A DNA stretch of 64,000 nucleotides from Azorinus chamasolen (GCA_963576725.1 OY755247.1:14510526-14574525), one strand, 5' to 3'. Shown: positions 11,016 through 21,530, counted from the first letter of the stretch. Numbers and translations: made by a program. Notes: generated by a model from the letters alone, not told the origin.

Positions 11016-11095
11016 AAGGTATGCAATGATGAATGTTTTGCACGTCACACCTTTCTTCAAATCTCTTGACCTGATTGAAATTTGAAACAATCCAT

Positions 11096-11268
11096 TCGAA
11101 AATTTAGCGTTGAATATATCGGATTGCCGGACGGTTCTTACAGCTCTCTATTCGCAGTCGTTTGCCTGGAAATCTCGACATTGAAAATTTAGCGTTGAAT
11201 ATATCGGATTGCCGTACGGTTCGTACAGCTCTATTCGCATTCATTTGTCTGGAAATCTCGACATTCCT
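11096..11268. repeat. Direct duplication of about 87 bp
   Basis: Two adjacent copies containing GAAAATTTAGCGTTGAATAT, ATCGGATTGCCG and CTGGAAATCTCGACATT, with a few substitutions and a short indel between them. Confidence 0.85.
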
Positions 11269-11400
11269 AAATGTAACTTGACGCTCTTCATGTCACGAAA
11301 TGACTAGAATACTATTAAAGTGCCACACAAACCGATACAAAAATAGAATATCTGAAAATGCCACATGACAGTGCACATAAACACCAGCAACACACATTAA

Positions 11401-11623
11401 CACATTCCATCCTAGTGACGCATTTTGGCAATTCTGTAAAAAGTCACATTTTGAAAACATTGTGATAAATAGAGCATTTGCTCCATTGGAGCAAATGCTC
11501 TATTTATCACAATGGTTTCAAAACTACACAATTCTAAAATGTACCTTTTCTCTATTAAATGCTCCTTTTGGGTAGATATATTCGAAGAGGTTGGTTATAA
11601 AAAATAGCAAATGAGGGAACGGG
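11401..11623. mobile_element. T3 MITE, complete
   Basis: TTAA at 11397-11400 and 11624-11627. The ends are CACATTCCATCC and GAGGGAACGGG. The core arms are GATAAATAGAGCATTTGCTC around CATTG. Confidence 0.85.
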
Positions 11624-11925
11624 TTAAATGCGTGTTCAGCACTAATATCATTTACATGTAGGGCACTGCGACAAACAAACACTGAAATTTAATGTGTTTT
11701 TCCTTAATTTAAGACGATTGAACAAGTCTCTTAAAATTCTCATTTAAAGTTAACCTTTAAATACATGAAACGTGTGTGGTTGTATTTGCAAAAAATGTGG
11801 AGCAAGATGAATCCTAATCAGGGTCTTCACTATTTGTCATTCGAATTATTCCTTGAAATATTACCTTTTCATTACGGATTGACTCGTTTAACTAATATGG
11901 ATCAGCACTAATATACCATTACACA
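11624..11925. other. No recognisable feature
   Basis: AT-rich. Contains GACGATTGAACAAG and other phrases, but no delimitable element. Confidence 0.4.
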
Positions 11926-12121
11926 TTAATCTTTAGCCTGGTATGGGCGGATGAGTGAATACCTATGCAAACCGTTTGGATCCAGATGAGACGCCGAGTA
12001 ACTCGGCGTCTCACCTGGATCCAAACTGTTTGACAGCCTGATTGAATTTTTGTAGACAAACTGAAAATGTTGTAGGTGAAAAATTATGTAAAAATAATTT
12101 GTTCAGCAGGCTAAAGGTTGA
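11926..12121. mobile_element. T2b MITE
   Basis: TTAATCTTTAGCCTGGTATG at the left and CAGCAGGCTAAAGGTTGA at the right. The core is GATGAGACGCCGAGTAACTC with its complement, followed by GTTTGACAGCCTGATTG. Confidence 0.8.
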
Positions 12122-12221
12122 AAAGTGAGCATTTAACGAGCTAAAATTTTCCCTTATTAGTTTAACTTATTATCTGCCCTATACAAAAACTGTAGTGTCA
12201 GATCTATATAAGTTATCTATA

Positions 12222-12302
12222 TAACCAAACAGAGCAGACTCTACGGGGACCATCTGGTCGGGGTTTTCTCAGTTTACAAAAGCGTTTATAATAGGGAAAG
12301 GG
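12222..12302. mobile_element. T1 remnant
   Basis: AACAGAGCAGACTCTACGG, then GGACCATCTGGTCGGGG, then TAGGGAAAGGG before TTAA. The core palindrome is collapsed and the left outer part is absent. Confidence 0.5.
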
Positions 12303-12489
12303 TTAAATCACTAACTGCATTTCGCTACTTAATGTTCTCTTAATGCTGACAATGAACTTAACATTCTATTAATAATTTGTAATGAACACGTGTGAAAGAT
12401 TCTTTTGATCACCCTTAAAAGTTGCCATAGAAGGTGAATCAGGCTATATCTGACCGATGTTTCGGCCATTGTTTACGGAACAGCGTAGT

Positions 12490-13905
12490 AACAAGAAATA
12501 TCTTTTAAAAAGATATTCAGCGGCATTCAAATATTGACATAATGTACAAAACAATAATAATATTAAATATCTGCCAACTTAATTTCAATGTTTCGAGATT
12601 CTGTTAGTACAGGGAACTAGATCTATGAAGGGTTGCTTGTAATTATACTAGCAGAGAAGCATGCAATGGAAATGACTTGGAGTAGAATAAGCAATTATGG
12701 AAGAAATCAATTTACTTTTATAGGAAATCACTATTAAAATGTACAATGTCAAAGTATTTTTTTAAAACTATCTGAAGTTAGTTCCTCATTTTACATATTA
12801 TAAAAAATTACTTGAAAGCATGTATATTTATATTGATATGAAGATAACTAATTGAATACACTTTAAATAAAGCATACAGAATTTAGTTTTTGCTTGTGCA
12901 GAGGCTGTAATTACTTAAAGAAAGGCATGGATCAACGCATTAATTGACGTGTGTGCATCATCATTAGTGACACCATCAACTGAATATACATGTATTTTTA
13001 AAACAATATAAAGTTAGCTATCTCAACCTACTACTCGATCCAAAGCGCCAGGTGATAGAGCCGTAACAATAGCCTTCAGTAAGTAGCTTTATATCACAGA
13101 GAGCGAATAACCAGAGCCTTAATTGGTGCTGTGGTCGGGGATAGTAATTAATACTATTATTGCCACTACTCTAATATACTAAACAACATTTCTTCTTTAT
13201 TTCCTATAGCATTGCCTGTGAATTATGGTGGTTTCGGCAAACTGCCTGCTCGTCAAAGTGGATGTGATCAAATGTGGTATTAAATTGATAGCAAAATTAT
13301 AATAAATGTTTAAAAGTTTAATAGTGGTTTTGGCAAACTGGCAATAATGCTCAGCAATCATTACCATGAGGTGATAAGTACGATAATTGGTTAGGAACTG
13401 ATATAAAGTATGACACACCAAAAAATTGAATAGTCAAAATTGATCCACACCTTTTGAGGATAATAGATCTATATAGTTTTATTCAGAAATATTGTTTATG
13501 TATTTATACTCTAGTTTTGATAATGACCAGAGTAAAAAATAATTCATATTGTTTTACCGGTCATGGTAATAAACAACTATGTGACTACAGTATTGTACAT
13601 GTATTTGAATCCACCAAAAGTTGAACTAAACAACATTTTGACTGAAAACAAAAAGCATAAAGTGAGTGGCAAACGGTTTGGACCAAGACTTAAATCAAAA
13701 CTGAATGGGAGAGTAAATCATTAATAATATGTTATGTGGTCTGGGGCTGTTTTAATGACTAAACAATGTGACTATAGTATTTGAAAGCACCTCTTTATCA
13801 CTCATTGTACCCAAGGTTGAGTTAATGTGAATATGTCACCTGCTTAGCTAATATCCTGATCTGTATAAACCAAAAAATGGACCACATATCAACATTTAAT
13901 ATTTT
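12490..13905. repeat. Right arm of the 1.4 kb inverted repeat
   Basis: Reverse complement of 1267-2699. The outer boundary falls at TTTTCCTAGAGG, the centre of a truncated P2 hairpin, and the inner boundary at AACAAGAAATATC. Arms are separated by about 9.8 kb of unrelated repeats. No target-site duplication is evident, so I cannot tell one large transposon from two opposed copies of a dispersed repeat. Confidence 0.85.
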
Positions 13906-13907
13906 CC

Positions 13908-14009
13908 TAGAGGAGCTTTCTGCATTACTTTTGTCCTGCATTAAGCAACCACTTGCTTTTAAATACACTCATGTCTATTCATTAAGTGGTTGCATTAGAG
14001 GGGTTCTAC
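13908..14009. mobile_element. P2 element, right half
   Basis: Begins AGAGGAGCTTTCTGCATTAC at the hairpin centre and ends GAGGGGTTCTACTG before TA. It nearly matches the right half of the complete P2 copy that follows. The left half is replaced by the end of the inverted-repeat arm. Confidence 0.8.
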
Positions 14010-14038
14010 TGTACAATGTATAATAAACATTATGAATA

Positions 14039-14231
14039 CAGTAAAATCCCACCTAAAAGAGGTATAATTATGGGTGTTAGATGCAGGTGGTAGCTTAATG
14101 CAGGACAAAAGTAATGCAGAAAGCTCCTAGAGGAGCTTTCTGCATTACTTTTGTCCTGTATTAAGCTACCACCTGTTTATAAATACACTCATGTCTATTC
14201 ATTAAGTGGTCGCATTAGAGGGGTTCTACTG
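14039..14231. mobile_element. P2 element with core alpha, complete
   Basis: TA at 14037-14038 and 14232-14233. The ends are CAGTAAAATCCCACC and AGAGGGGTTCTACTG. The core arms are GCTTAATGCAGGACAAAAG and ATGCAGAAAGCTCC around TAGAGG. Confidence 0.9.
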
Positions 14232-14362
14232 TACACTGTATTTAGAGACTGACTTTTCAGTATCACAGAAAGCAAATATTCCAATAGACACATTATTTAG
14301 AAATTCTACTTATTCGCATAGAAATGTTTTGAAAGTAGCTCTATGAAATAAAAACAAAACAG

Positions 14363-14583
14363 TCTATTACTCTCCCAATTTGACCTGAGACTCATGCATA
14401 TTCTGTTAATTGTCGTCGGCAATCTTCGGATAAATTTACGAATGTATAAGAATACGCTATAAGAATACAATCCTCGACCAGATTTTGTTTTGCTATTTTT
14501 TGTCACAGACTATTTCGAACAATTCCGATAAACACGCCGAATATTAATCCGAGTCTCCTGTCAAATTGGGAGAGCAATAGAAT
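14363..14583. mobile_element. Unclassified inverted-repeat MITE
   Basis: Terminal repeats of about 30 bp: TCTATTACTCTCCCAATTTG and, in complement, TCTATTGCTCTCCCAATTTG, both continuing to GAGACTC. I could not fix the target duplication. No core palindrome of the T or P type. Confidence 0.7.
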
Positions 14584-14677
14584 CATTTAAAAGACTGTCT
14601 GGTCAGAGTCCTTCATTATTCGCCAACTTCAATAATAGAATGCTAAAAATGTTGACGAATGTCAAAATATGTTGATC

Positions 14678-14810
14678 TAAACCCTTTCGGTGCCAAATTT
14701 CTAATTGTCGTCTGCAAACCACTTTTGAAGCACTTTTGAAGCACATATATAGAAATAGACTTTGAGATAAAAAGTGAAGTTCCTGGTCAGACGCCGTCTT
14801 GTTTTCTTTG
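14678..14810. mobile_element. T5 MITE, left fragment
   Basis: CCCTTTCGGTGCCAAATTTC, CTAATTGTCGTCTGCAA, then GTTCCTGGTCAGACGCCGTC, where it breaks off at the core centre. Confidence 0.65.
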
Positions 14811-14844
14811 TTCGCTGCCTTATATTTCGTGTTATTAACTTAAT

Positions 14845-15455
14845 TAATCCCCCGTCACGGAGTGGGAGGGGATAATAGGAATGGCATCGGTCCGTCTGTC
14901 CGTCCGTCCGTCTCTGTCTGTCCGTAACAATTTCGTGCCCGTTCTACATATATTTCTCCTATACACCTGGAATGATTTTCATGAAACTTGTCTCAAATGT
15001 TAAACAAGTTGAGACGATGTGCAGAACACATGTGTCAGCCATGTTGGCTCAAGGTCAAGGTCACATTTGAAGGTCAAATATTTTAACTTTAATTTCCATT
15101 ACATTTTTGTGTCCGCTCCATATCTTCTAAACCCTTTGAAGGATTTTCATGAAACTTTAGTCAAATGTTAGCGAAATTGAGACGATGTCCAGAACACATG
15201 TGTCATTTATGTCGGATCAAGGTCAAGGTCACATTTGAAGGTTAAGTGTAATTTTGTTTCCGCTCCATATCTCCTATACCCCTGGAAGGATTTTCACGAA
15301 ACTTGCCTTAAATGTAAACCAAGTTGAACCTATGTGCTGAACGCATGTTATAGTCATGTCGGCTCAAGGTCAATGTCACATTTGAAGGTCAAATGCAATG
15401 TCTTAATTTAGGCGGCGGTTGGGGATTTAACTGTCCTTCGGACTGCCTTGTGGTT
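14845..15455 (+). mobile_element. Hairpin-plus-array element (pearl/Helentron-like), copy 1
   Basis: The 5-prime stem is AATCCCCCGTCAC/GTGGGAGGGGATA, then a (TCCG/TCTG)n tract (14890-14930). Three units of about 150-165 bp follow, each with ATATCTCCTATACCCC-like and GATTTTCATGAAACTTG phrases. The 3-prime stem-loop is CTGTCCTTCGGACTGCCTTG. Known pearl and DINE-1-like non-autonomous Helentrons combine hairpins, a microsatellite and tandem units; the assignment here is inference from that architecture. Confidence 0.65.
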
Positions 15456-15488
15456 TTGTTTAAATTCTGCTGATTTAATTAGCATTGC

Positions 15489-16098
15489 TACTAATCCACC
15501 GCTGCGGAACGAGAGGTGGTTACAGGAATCAGAATGACACTCGTGTGTCCATCTGTCTATCCGTAACCATTTCAGTGTCCATTCCATATCTCCTATACCC
15601 CTAGAAGGATTCTCATGAAACTTGCCTCAAATGTTGACCAAGTTGAGACGATGTGCAAAGCACTTGTGGCAGTCATGTCGACTCGAGGTCAATATCACAT
15701 TTAAAGGTCAACAATTTTAACCTTCAATTGCCTTTACATGTGCGTGTTCGCTCTATATCTGCTAAACCCTTTGAAGGATTTTCATAAAACTTGAGTCAAA
15801 TGTTAGCTAAATTGAGACAATGTGTTGACCACATGTGACAGTCATGTCGACTTAATCTCAAGGTCACATTTGAAGGCCATGTGTTCTAACCTTTAATTTC
15901 CATTATATTTTCGTTTTCGCGTCATAACTGGAAGGTTGAGTCAAATGTCGACCACACTGAAATGTCGGCAGAAGCAGTGCAATATCCATTATAGGCAACA
16001 TATCTCCTTTTCGATCACAGCACTGTTTTAAATTAAGTATATGTTATTTTGATTTTTGACGGCGGGGGATATAGCTGTCCTTTGGACTACCTTGTGTA
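15489..16098 (+). mobile_element. Hairpin-plus-array element, copy 2
   Basis: The 5-prime part is CTAATCCACCGCTGCGG then AGAGGTGGTTACAGG, a short TGTC tract, three diverged units like those of the preceding element, and a 3-prime stem-loop CTGTCCTTTGGACTACCTTG. It lies 33 bp after the first element in the same orientation. Confidence 0.65.
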
Positions 16099-16129
16099 TT
16101 TTAATATAACATTTCTTCCCCCACTGAAT

Positions 16130-16278
16130 CCTGTCGTGCTAATCCCAATATCCAAACACCCTGGATCCAGATAAGGCGCATAGTAGCCAGAAGTCTTATC
16201 AGGATCCAAGCTGTCTGGCACTCCATCGGTAGTTGTTAACGATGTGAACGCCTCGGGCGTTAGTCGGTAAAGGGTTAA
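16130..16278. mobile_element. T2-like MITE, degenerate
   Basis: ACCCTGGATCCAGATAAGGC and TCTTATCAGGATCCAAGCTG form an imperfect core. The right end is CGGTAAAGGG before TTAA. Confidence 0.55.
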
Positions 16279-16330
16279 CATATTACTTTCAGACACATTT
16301 CTCAGTGATATCAATCTATTATCTTTTTAA

Positions 16331-16550
16331 CACTTTCGGCACCATACACATTTCATCTGCTAGGAGTATCGTCTGCTTCAGGTTTCAAAGTGGCGTTTGC
16401 TTCAATTTCTATACACACATATAATCATTGTCAAACAGTTGGATCCTGAGGAGACGCCGAGTTACTCAGACGCCGAGTTACTCGGCATCTTATCTGGATC
16501 CAAGCTGTTTGCAAACGTTATCCCGGATTTGCCTTATGGTGGCGAAAAAG
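16331..16550. mobile_element. T2a MITE with a duplicated core segment
   Basis: TTAA at 16327-16330 and 16551-16554. CACTTTCGGCACCATAC at the left and GGTGGCGAAAAAG at the right. GACGCCGAGTTACTC occurs twice in tandem at the centre, giving an asymmetric hairpin. Confidence 0.75.
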
Positions 16551-16574
16551 TTAAGCTGTATAGTGTCGTGTGCA

Positions 16575-16765
16575 ACATTTGTCGTCTGCTACAATTTTCT
16601 CCCGTGTCCTCTTCAAATACATTATCACAATAACAAACAGTTCTTATCGTGACGAGACTCGGAACTAACCGGCGTCTTATCTGGGCCGAATCCGCTTGCA
16701 ATGGTGATCGCAGATTCGCTGTTGGCAAAGAAAATATTTCAGATTCTTGCATTATAACATTGTCT
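16575..16765. mobile_element. T2a MITE, decayed
   Basis: CATTTGTCGTCTGCTACAA, then AACAAACAGTTCTTATCGTG, GGCGTCTTATCTGGGCC, ending CGCTGTTGGCAAAG. Many substitutions in both arms. Confidence 0.5.
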
Positions 16766-16967
16766 GAACACTAATGGTGAGCATTATACATTAGTTCTAA
16801 TTTCTGGCACCAGAAAATATGCTTTTGGATATAATTTCCAGTTTTTTGTGTTTATTTTGAATCATGTTAAAATTTCAGTCTGAGCGTGTCTTTGAATATA
16901 CCTTAATAAATATGGACTGTCTAGCTATACAAAAATATTAGTTTCTACCCTCTTTGTTTTTCCGGTT

Positions 16968-17040
16968 TGCTAGTAAATGCTCCTTTTCGGTAGATTTATT
17001 CAAAGAGGCTAGGTCTAAAAATAGCCTATGAGGGAATGGG
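16968..17040. mobile_element. T3 right end only
   Basis: TGCTAGTAAATGCTCCTTTT, GGTAGATTTATTCAAAGAGG and GAGGGAATGGG match the outer third of T3. The core is absent. Confidence 0.65.
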
Positions 17041-17144
17041 TATTTATAAATGATTTGGGCAACAACTGTATTGAAACGGAAACATACAAGTGTGTATTTA
17101 CCAATATAACATTATTCATTCTTGGCAATTAGTGTATCATTTAA

Positions 17145-17419
17145 CACTTTTAGGCGCCAAATTTCTAATTGTCGTCTGCAATCCAATTGTGTTGAATCAT
17201 TTAGTAAAATAAGGAAATTAACATAGATAAGTAAATGCAATTTTCAAAAGAATAAAGCACAGGTATAGAGATCGAGACAAAAAGGTGTAGTCCCTGATCA
17301 GATGCCGCCTTGAAAAGGCGACGTCTGATCTGGGACTGCACTATTTTTCATGGTGCATTTATGATATGGGACTGCACTATTTGTCGTGGTGTATTTATGC
17401 GACATTGGCGGTGAAAGGG
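17145..17419. mobile_element. T5 MITE
   Basis: TTAA at 17141-17144. Left end CACTTTTAGGCGCCAAATTT, core GTCCCTGATCAGATGCCGCC with the complement, and right end GCGACATTGGCGGTGAAAGG. A 50-bp piece of the right flank (GGGACTGCACTATTT) is duplicated. Confidence 0.8.
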
Positions 17420-17549
17420 TTAGACATTCTTTCATCATATTACACAGACTATTAAAACTATCGCATGTTGGAATAAAGGAACGAAGGCTCTGTATTACGC
17501 TTGCCTTGCATTCAGCCACTACCTGTATTACAGACTGATCAGTGTTTAA

Positions 17550-17782
17550 CCATTTCCCTGTTTAATATTCATGTAAGAATAACGACATCATGAATATTTA
17601 TTAGCTAAATGTTTATAATGTTAACTTTTCAATGTAATATTTTGCTTTAATAAAAGCTATAGAATCATGTATTTGTCATGTCAAAAGAAAACAGCAGATC
17701 CTAATCAGACGACTCCTATAGGAAATATAGAGTCTGGGTCTACTCTGATTGCAAATTCATGAAAAGGCGTATGAGGGAAAAG
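17550..17782. mobile_element. T1b MITE
   Basis: TTAA at 17546-17549, CATTTCCCTGTTTAATATTC, ATGTAAGAATAACGACATCA, then core GATCCTAATCAGACGACTCC with a damaged right arm, and a GAGGGAAAAGG end. Confidence 0.75.
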
Positions 17783-17864
17783 GTTGACTGTTTTACTGTA
17801 CGTGCGCTCATTCTAGAAGAATCATTGTTTCACCCTGACTATTCTAAGCATTGCCTTCTAGTAA

Positions 17865-18000
17865 CATATGCAAACAACTTGGATCCAGATGAGACGCCGA
17901 TAAACTCGGTGTCTCATCGGGATCCAAGCTGTTTGACACTTGGTCAATAGTTTATCAAAAGGCCTGAACAAATCGAAAGTAAATGAAACTTGTAACAAAT
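17865..18000. mobile_element. T2c MITE, partial
   Basis: GCAAACAACTTGGATCCAG, GATGAGACGCCGATAAACTC and complement, then TTTGACACTTGGTCAATAG and TTTATCAAAAGGCCTGAAC, as in the fuller copy at 25215-25409. Confidence 0.65.
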
Positions 18001-18047
18001 CGAACATTAGTCCCTTCCCTGTTGAATAATTATGTAAGATCTATTAA

Positions 18048-18280
18048 CCCTTTCACCGCCAATGTCGCATAAATGTACCACGACAAATAGTGCAGTCCCA
18101 TATCAGTCGCCGCCTTTTTAAGACGGTTTCTGATCAGTGACTTCATTTTTTTTGTTTCAAACTCTAATTCTATGTGCTTTCTTCCTGTGAAATTTGCATT
18201 CATCTTATTTCCTTATTTTACCGAACGATTTAACAAAATTGGATTGCAGACGACAATTAGAAAGTTGGCGCCGAAAGAGT
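18048..18280. mobile_element. T5 MITE, complete
   Basis: TTAA at 18044-18047 and 18281-18284. CCCTTTCACCGCCAATGTCG at the left and GTTGGCGCCGAAAGAG at the right. The core GTCCCATATCAGTCGCCGCC has an imperfect right arm. Confidence 0.8.
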
Positions 18281-18377
18281 TTAACAGTGCGAAAGCACAG
18301 GGCCAAAGTTAGGGGACGATTTTTGGAGATGTATTCATCCTTACCCTGATCATTTGTCCCTATTTTGAACCAATTAA

Positions 18378-18591
18378 CCATTCTCTTGCTGAATTTTAAA
18401 ATACATTTCTCCTTCTTTACTTTACCATGCCCTGTTGTATAATTACGTTTATTTTCAGTGTCTGTAAATATTTCTCTGTGTAATCACTGCTGTTGGGTGC
18501 ACTGGTTTCACAATCAACTTGTAAATAGTTCAGGTGCTGTCTCATCAGGGTCTTCACTATTTACAGGAAGACATATTGACGTGAACAGCAA
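18378..18591. mobile_element. T4 MITE with deleted core centre
   Basis: TTAA at 18374-18377, CATTCTCTTGCTGAATTTTA, CTTTACCATGCCCTG, GCAC/TGGTTTCACAATC, then a right core arm (GGTGCTGTCTCATCAGGGTC) without its partner, ending near GACGTGAACAGCAA. Confidence 0.7.
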
Positions 18592-18737
18592 TTTAGATGT
18601 GTTCCAAATTACATCGAATGTGTCAATGCATACACTGTTCTAATGCAAGATAAATATATACAAGAACAACACCAGTAAAGGTTTATCGATTCAGAAAATG
18701 CTGATGCCTGAGGTATGGTTCTTTTATGTGACATTAT

Positions 18738-18979
18738 CAACCATTTTCTTGTCCAATATTCATGTAAGAAATCATTACATCATGACGATTTATTAGCTTT
18801 TTAATAACGGCATATGTATACTAGCTTTTTAGTATTAGTAGAAATTGAAGACTCAGATCTTTTATAATGTTGTAAGCGAACAGAGCAAACCCTGATCAAA
18901 CTGCTCCAACAAGAACCGTCTAACTTGGGTCTACTCTATTTGCAAATATGTGGAAAGGCATTTATATGAGGGGAAATGA
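18738..18979. mobile_element. T1b MITE, diverged
   Basis: CATTTTCTTGTCCAATATTC, ATGTAAGAAATCATTACATC, core ACCCTGATCAAACTGCTCC with mismatches, and a right end TATGAGGGGAAATGATTAAA. Confidence 0.65.
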
Positions 18980-18997
18980 TTAAAATCAGTGTCCTTT

Positions 18998-19170
18998 CAG
19001 AGGTCCAGATAAGATGCGTAAATTAAAATATTTTCAAAAATAACTCATTTATTTCTCCATTAAACCCTATAGTGTAACCACATGGTCCCAACATAGGGTT
19101 TAGTGGAGAAATGATGATTTTAATATTTGAGTACGCACCTTTATTTCTTGCTCTGTCTCTGGATAATCTG
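18998..19170. mobile_element. P6 element with core beta, shortened
   Basis: It starts CAGAGGTCCAGATAAGATGC. The core retains TTTCTCCATTAAACCCTATA and the complement around a shortened centre, and the element ends near GAGTACGCACC...TTGCTCTG. Confidence 0.65.
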
Positions 19171-19500
19171 GCTCTTACAAATGTTACCAAAGCTGCAAAA
19201 TGGTCTGCTGGAAATTCTCATAATTTGATATCATTTTCACCTGACTGTTATGGAAAAAGGTCCTTACAGTGTACGATGAAATTGTGTATAATTGAGACAT
19301 TATTCCTAGTTATTAGTTTCTTTCTCAAAAATATCTTTTTGCACACGAAGTGATTCTCCTTTAGAAATTCTAACATCCAAAAATGAAAGCGATTTTTCTG
19401 AAACTGTATGGGAAATCTGATATTTTGGTCAAAAGTATTAATGTAATTAATCTGCCTGCGCACCAAATTCTTTTACACAGTTTTCAAAAGTCGAATTTGT
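19171..19500. other. No recognisable feature
   Basis: AT-rich, no array or hairpin. Short open frames on both strands overlap and have no motif. Confidence 0.4.
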
Positions 19501-19504
19501 CTAC

Positions 19505-19623
19505 CAAATTGCAACCAATGTGTCAAACGGTTTGGGTCCTTATGAAACGCCGAGTTACCCGGCTTCTGTTACCCGGATCCAAACTGTTTATAAAGGTAAT
19601 CATAGATCCGCCTGCAGCTGGTT
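19505..19623. mobile_element. T2-like MITE, diverged
   Basis: GTCAAACGGTTTGGGTCC, ATGAAACGCCGAGTTACCC and GGATCCAAACTGTTTATAAA. The core arms are imperfect and outer ends uncertain. Confidence 0.5.
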
Positions 19624-19655
19624 AAATATTAATGAATGTTTGCAGTTCCTCTTAA

Positions 19656-19893
19656 CCCTTTCACCGCCAATGTCTCATAAATGCACCACGACAAATAGTG
19701 CAGTCCCAGATCAGACGCCGCCTTTTCAAGGCGACGTCTGATCAGGGACTACACTTTTTGTCTCATTCTCTATTTCTATATCTGTGTTTTTTCCTTTGAA
19801 ATTTGCATTCATTCATCTCATTTCCTTATTGTACCGGAGGATATTTAACAAAGTTGGATTACAGACGACAATTAGAAATTGGCGTCGAAAAGG
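19656..19893. mobile_element. T5 MITE, complete
   Basis: TTAA at 19652-19655 and 19894-19897. CCCTTTCACCGCCAATGTCT at the left, GGCGTCGAAAAGG at the right, core CCAGATCAGACGCCGCCTTT and complement. Divergence from the copy at 18048 is modest. Confidence 0.85.
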
Positions 19894-20109
19894 TTAAAAG
19901 TAGTCCCATATGAAAACACAGTCACATAGCTGGTTTCAGTTGACGTGTGTTTGAAAGTCTTCCTCGGTGACAGGCAACTGATGACGCCGTCGCATTTTCC
20001 ACTGCCGTGTCCATTTTTTATTAAGTTAATATTCGTCATCAAATTTGGAAAAGATATTTTTGTAAGGCAAGTTTTATTCATACTTTCCGGTATATAAATA
20101 ACTTCTGGC

Positions 20110-20281
20110 ATAATTGGCAAACAGGCGACTGCTATAGGAGCCGTCAGATCAGGGTATGTTTGCTTATGGTATTATACAAATCTGATTCTATAGTTTCTGC
20201 CATGGCCGAAAATACCGGTGTTCATGTATTAAATATTAATGATGTCATTATTTCTAACATGAATATCAATGGGTAAAGGGA
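20110..20281. mobile_element. T1b MITE, inverted, left end truncated
   Basis: Starts inside the core (CTATAGGAGCCGTCAGATCA), then TTTGCTTATGGTATTATAC, TAGTTTCTGCCATGGCC, ATTAATGATGTCATTATTTC, ending GGGTAAAGGG without a clear TTAA. Confidence 0.7.
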
Positions 20282-20364
20282 AAATGTTTCATTACCGTTC
20301 TGTCCACCATTGCATCCTTTATCTGAGGAGTATTTACAAGCATTAACCCACGACCTGCTAAATT

Positions 20365-20560
20365 ATTAAAACTCGCTCCTCTGAATATTAATAATATCCC
20401 AACCGAAGTGGGGACATAATGTGTTTACTCCGCTTCTTCTTCTTCTTCTTTTTCTTGCTTCTTATTCTTCTTTTTCGTCATTAAATTGTCCGACACATTT
20501 CTCGGTAAGTAGTAGTCCGATCCTTATAAACTTCACATGAACATTGCTGGTTATGTGCAG
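20365..20560. repeat. TTC-rich tract with mollusc repeat flanks
   Basis: A CTTCTTCTTCTTCTTC tract follows CAACCGAAGTGGGGACATAA and precedes TTAAATTGTCCGACACATTT, CTCGGTAAGTAG. The order (short stem, TTC microsatellite, then TGTCCGACA) looks like the 5-prime part of another hairpin-plus-array element, here without units. Confidence 0.45.
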
Positions 20561-20649
20561 ATGTGCATTCGACTTTTGTTCGACGAATGTTAGATATTGT
20601 TCTATGGGGACTGTCTAATCAGCGTCTGTTCTGTGTGCTCATAAAAATA

Positions 20650-20853
20650 CAGTAAAACTCCTCTAAACCGGAATTCTAGTAGAGAAGAATTTGGATACTT
20701 TTAGACAGGTGGTTGCTTAATGCAGGGTGGAAGTCATGCAGAAAGCTCCTCTAGGAGCTTTCTGCATGACTTTCACCCTGCTTTAAGCTGCCACCTGTCT
20801 CCAAGACCGATATTTATGCTAAATTTAGCGTCCGGTTTAGAGAGGTTTCACTG
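20650..20853. mobile_element. P3 element with core alpha, complete
   Basis: TA at 20648-20649 and 20854-20855. CAGTAAAACTCCTCTAAACC at the left, GGTTTAGAGAGGTTTCACTG at the right. The core is GCTTAATGCAGGGTGGAAG, then CATGCAGAAAGCTCC around TCTAGG. It differs at about four positions from the copy at 22799. Confidence 0.92.
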
Positions 20854-20879
20854 TATACAGAATATGCTCTAATGTGTGG

Positions 20880-21112
20880 TAGGCTACTGTAGCATGTCTA
20901 GATGAACATTGGGTTAAATTTGGGAAGGATCCACCAAGCGGAACTTGAGTTAGAGATGTTACAGACAGACGGGTAGGTTAACATTTTTGCTAAACGCAAA
21001 TTCTAAGTCCAATTGTCTGACCTTGACCTTGGATATATGAACTGGGACTTGGCAGGCTACAGTGCCATTCCATAATACGTCCCGTTTTTTTCAAACGGGC
21101 GTATAAAAAGAT
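20880..21112 (-). repeat. Rearranged fragment of the CGGGACGTATT element
   Basis: On the minus strand it has the 5-prime stem CCCGTTTGAAAAAAACGGG and ACGTATTATGGAATGGCACT seen at 43945 and 45820. The order of the internal blocks is scrambled: the GGACTTAGAATTTGCG block lies before the TAACATCTCTAACTCAAG block instead of after it. Confidence 0.55.
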
Positions 21113-21118
21113 GTGAAA

Positions 21119-21530
21119 TTGATCGAGAAAATGGCAACATAAAATGTCTAGATTATATCGAAATTTACTTAAAAGTAACTTATTTCTAATATAATTATGT
21201 GAAGATGGTGTGAACATATTTTTTTGAGAATTTGATCCATCTTCGACAGCGTCGGCCATGTCGAATTGATCAAAAAAAGAAATTTCTTCAATCATGGCAA
21301 GTCATATGTCGTTGGAATTGTCGAGATGAGAAGAAATCTGGTTTTAAATTTCAAAAAGGTGTATAACTGATCGAGTTATCGCATTTGAAGGGTGTGAAAA
21401 CCTTCAGTTGGGCTCTATCTTAGAAAATGGCGACATAAAATGTCTAGATTATATCGAAATTTACTTAAAAGTAAATTATCTCGAATATATGTGAAGATGG
21501 TGCGAAACTATTTTTTTGAGAATTTGACTA
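21119..21530. repeat. Two direct copies of a 113-bp segment
   Basis: Copies at 21119-21235 and 21416-21530 share ATAAAATGTCTAGATTATAT, CGAAATTTACTTAAAAGTAA and TTTTTTTGAGAATTTGA, separated by about 180 bp of other sequence. Confidence 0.8.
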
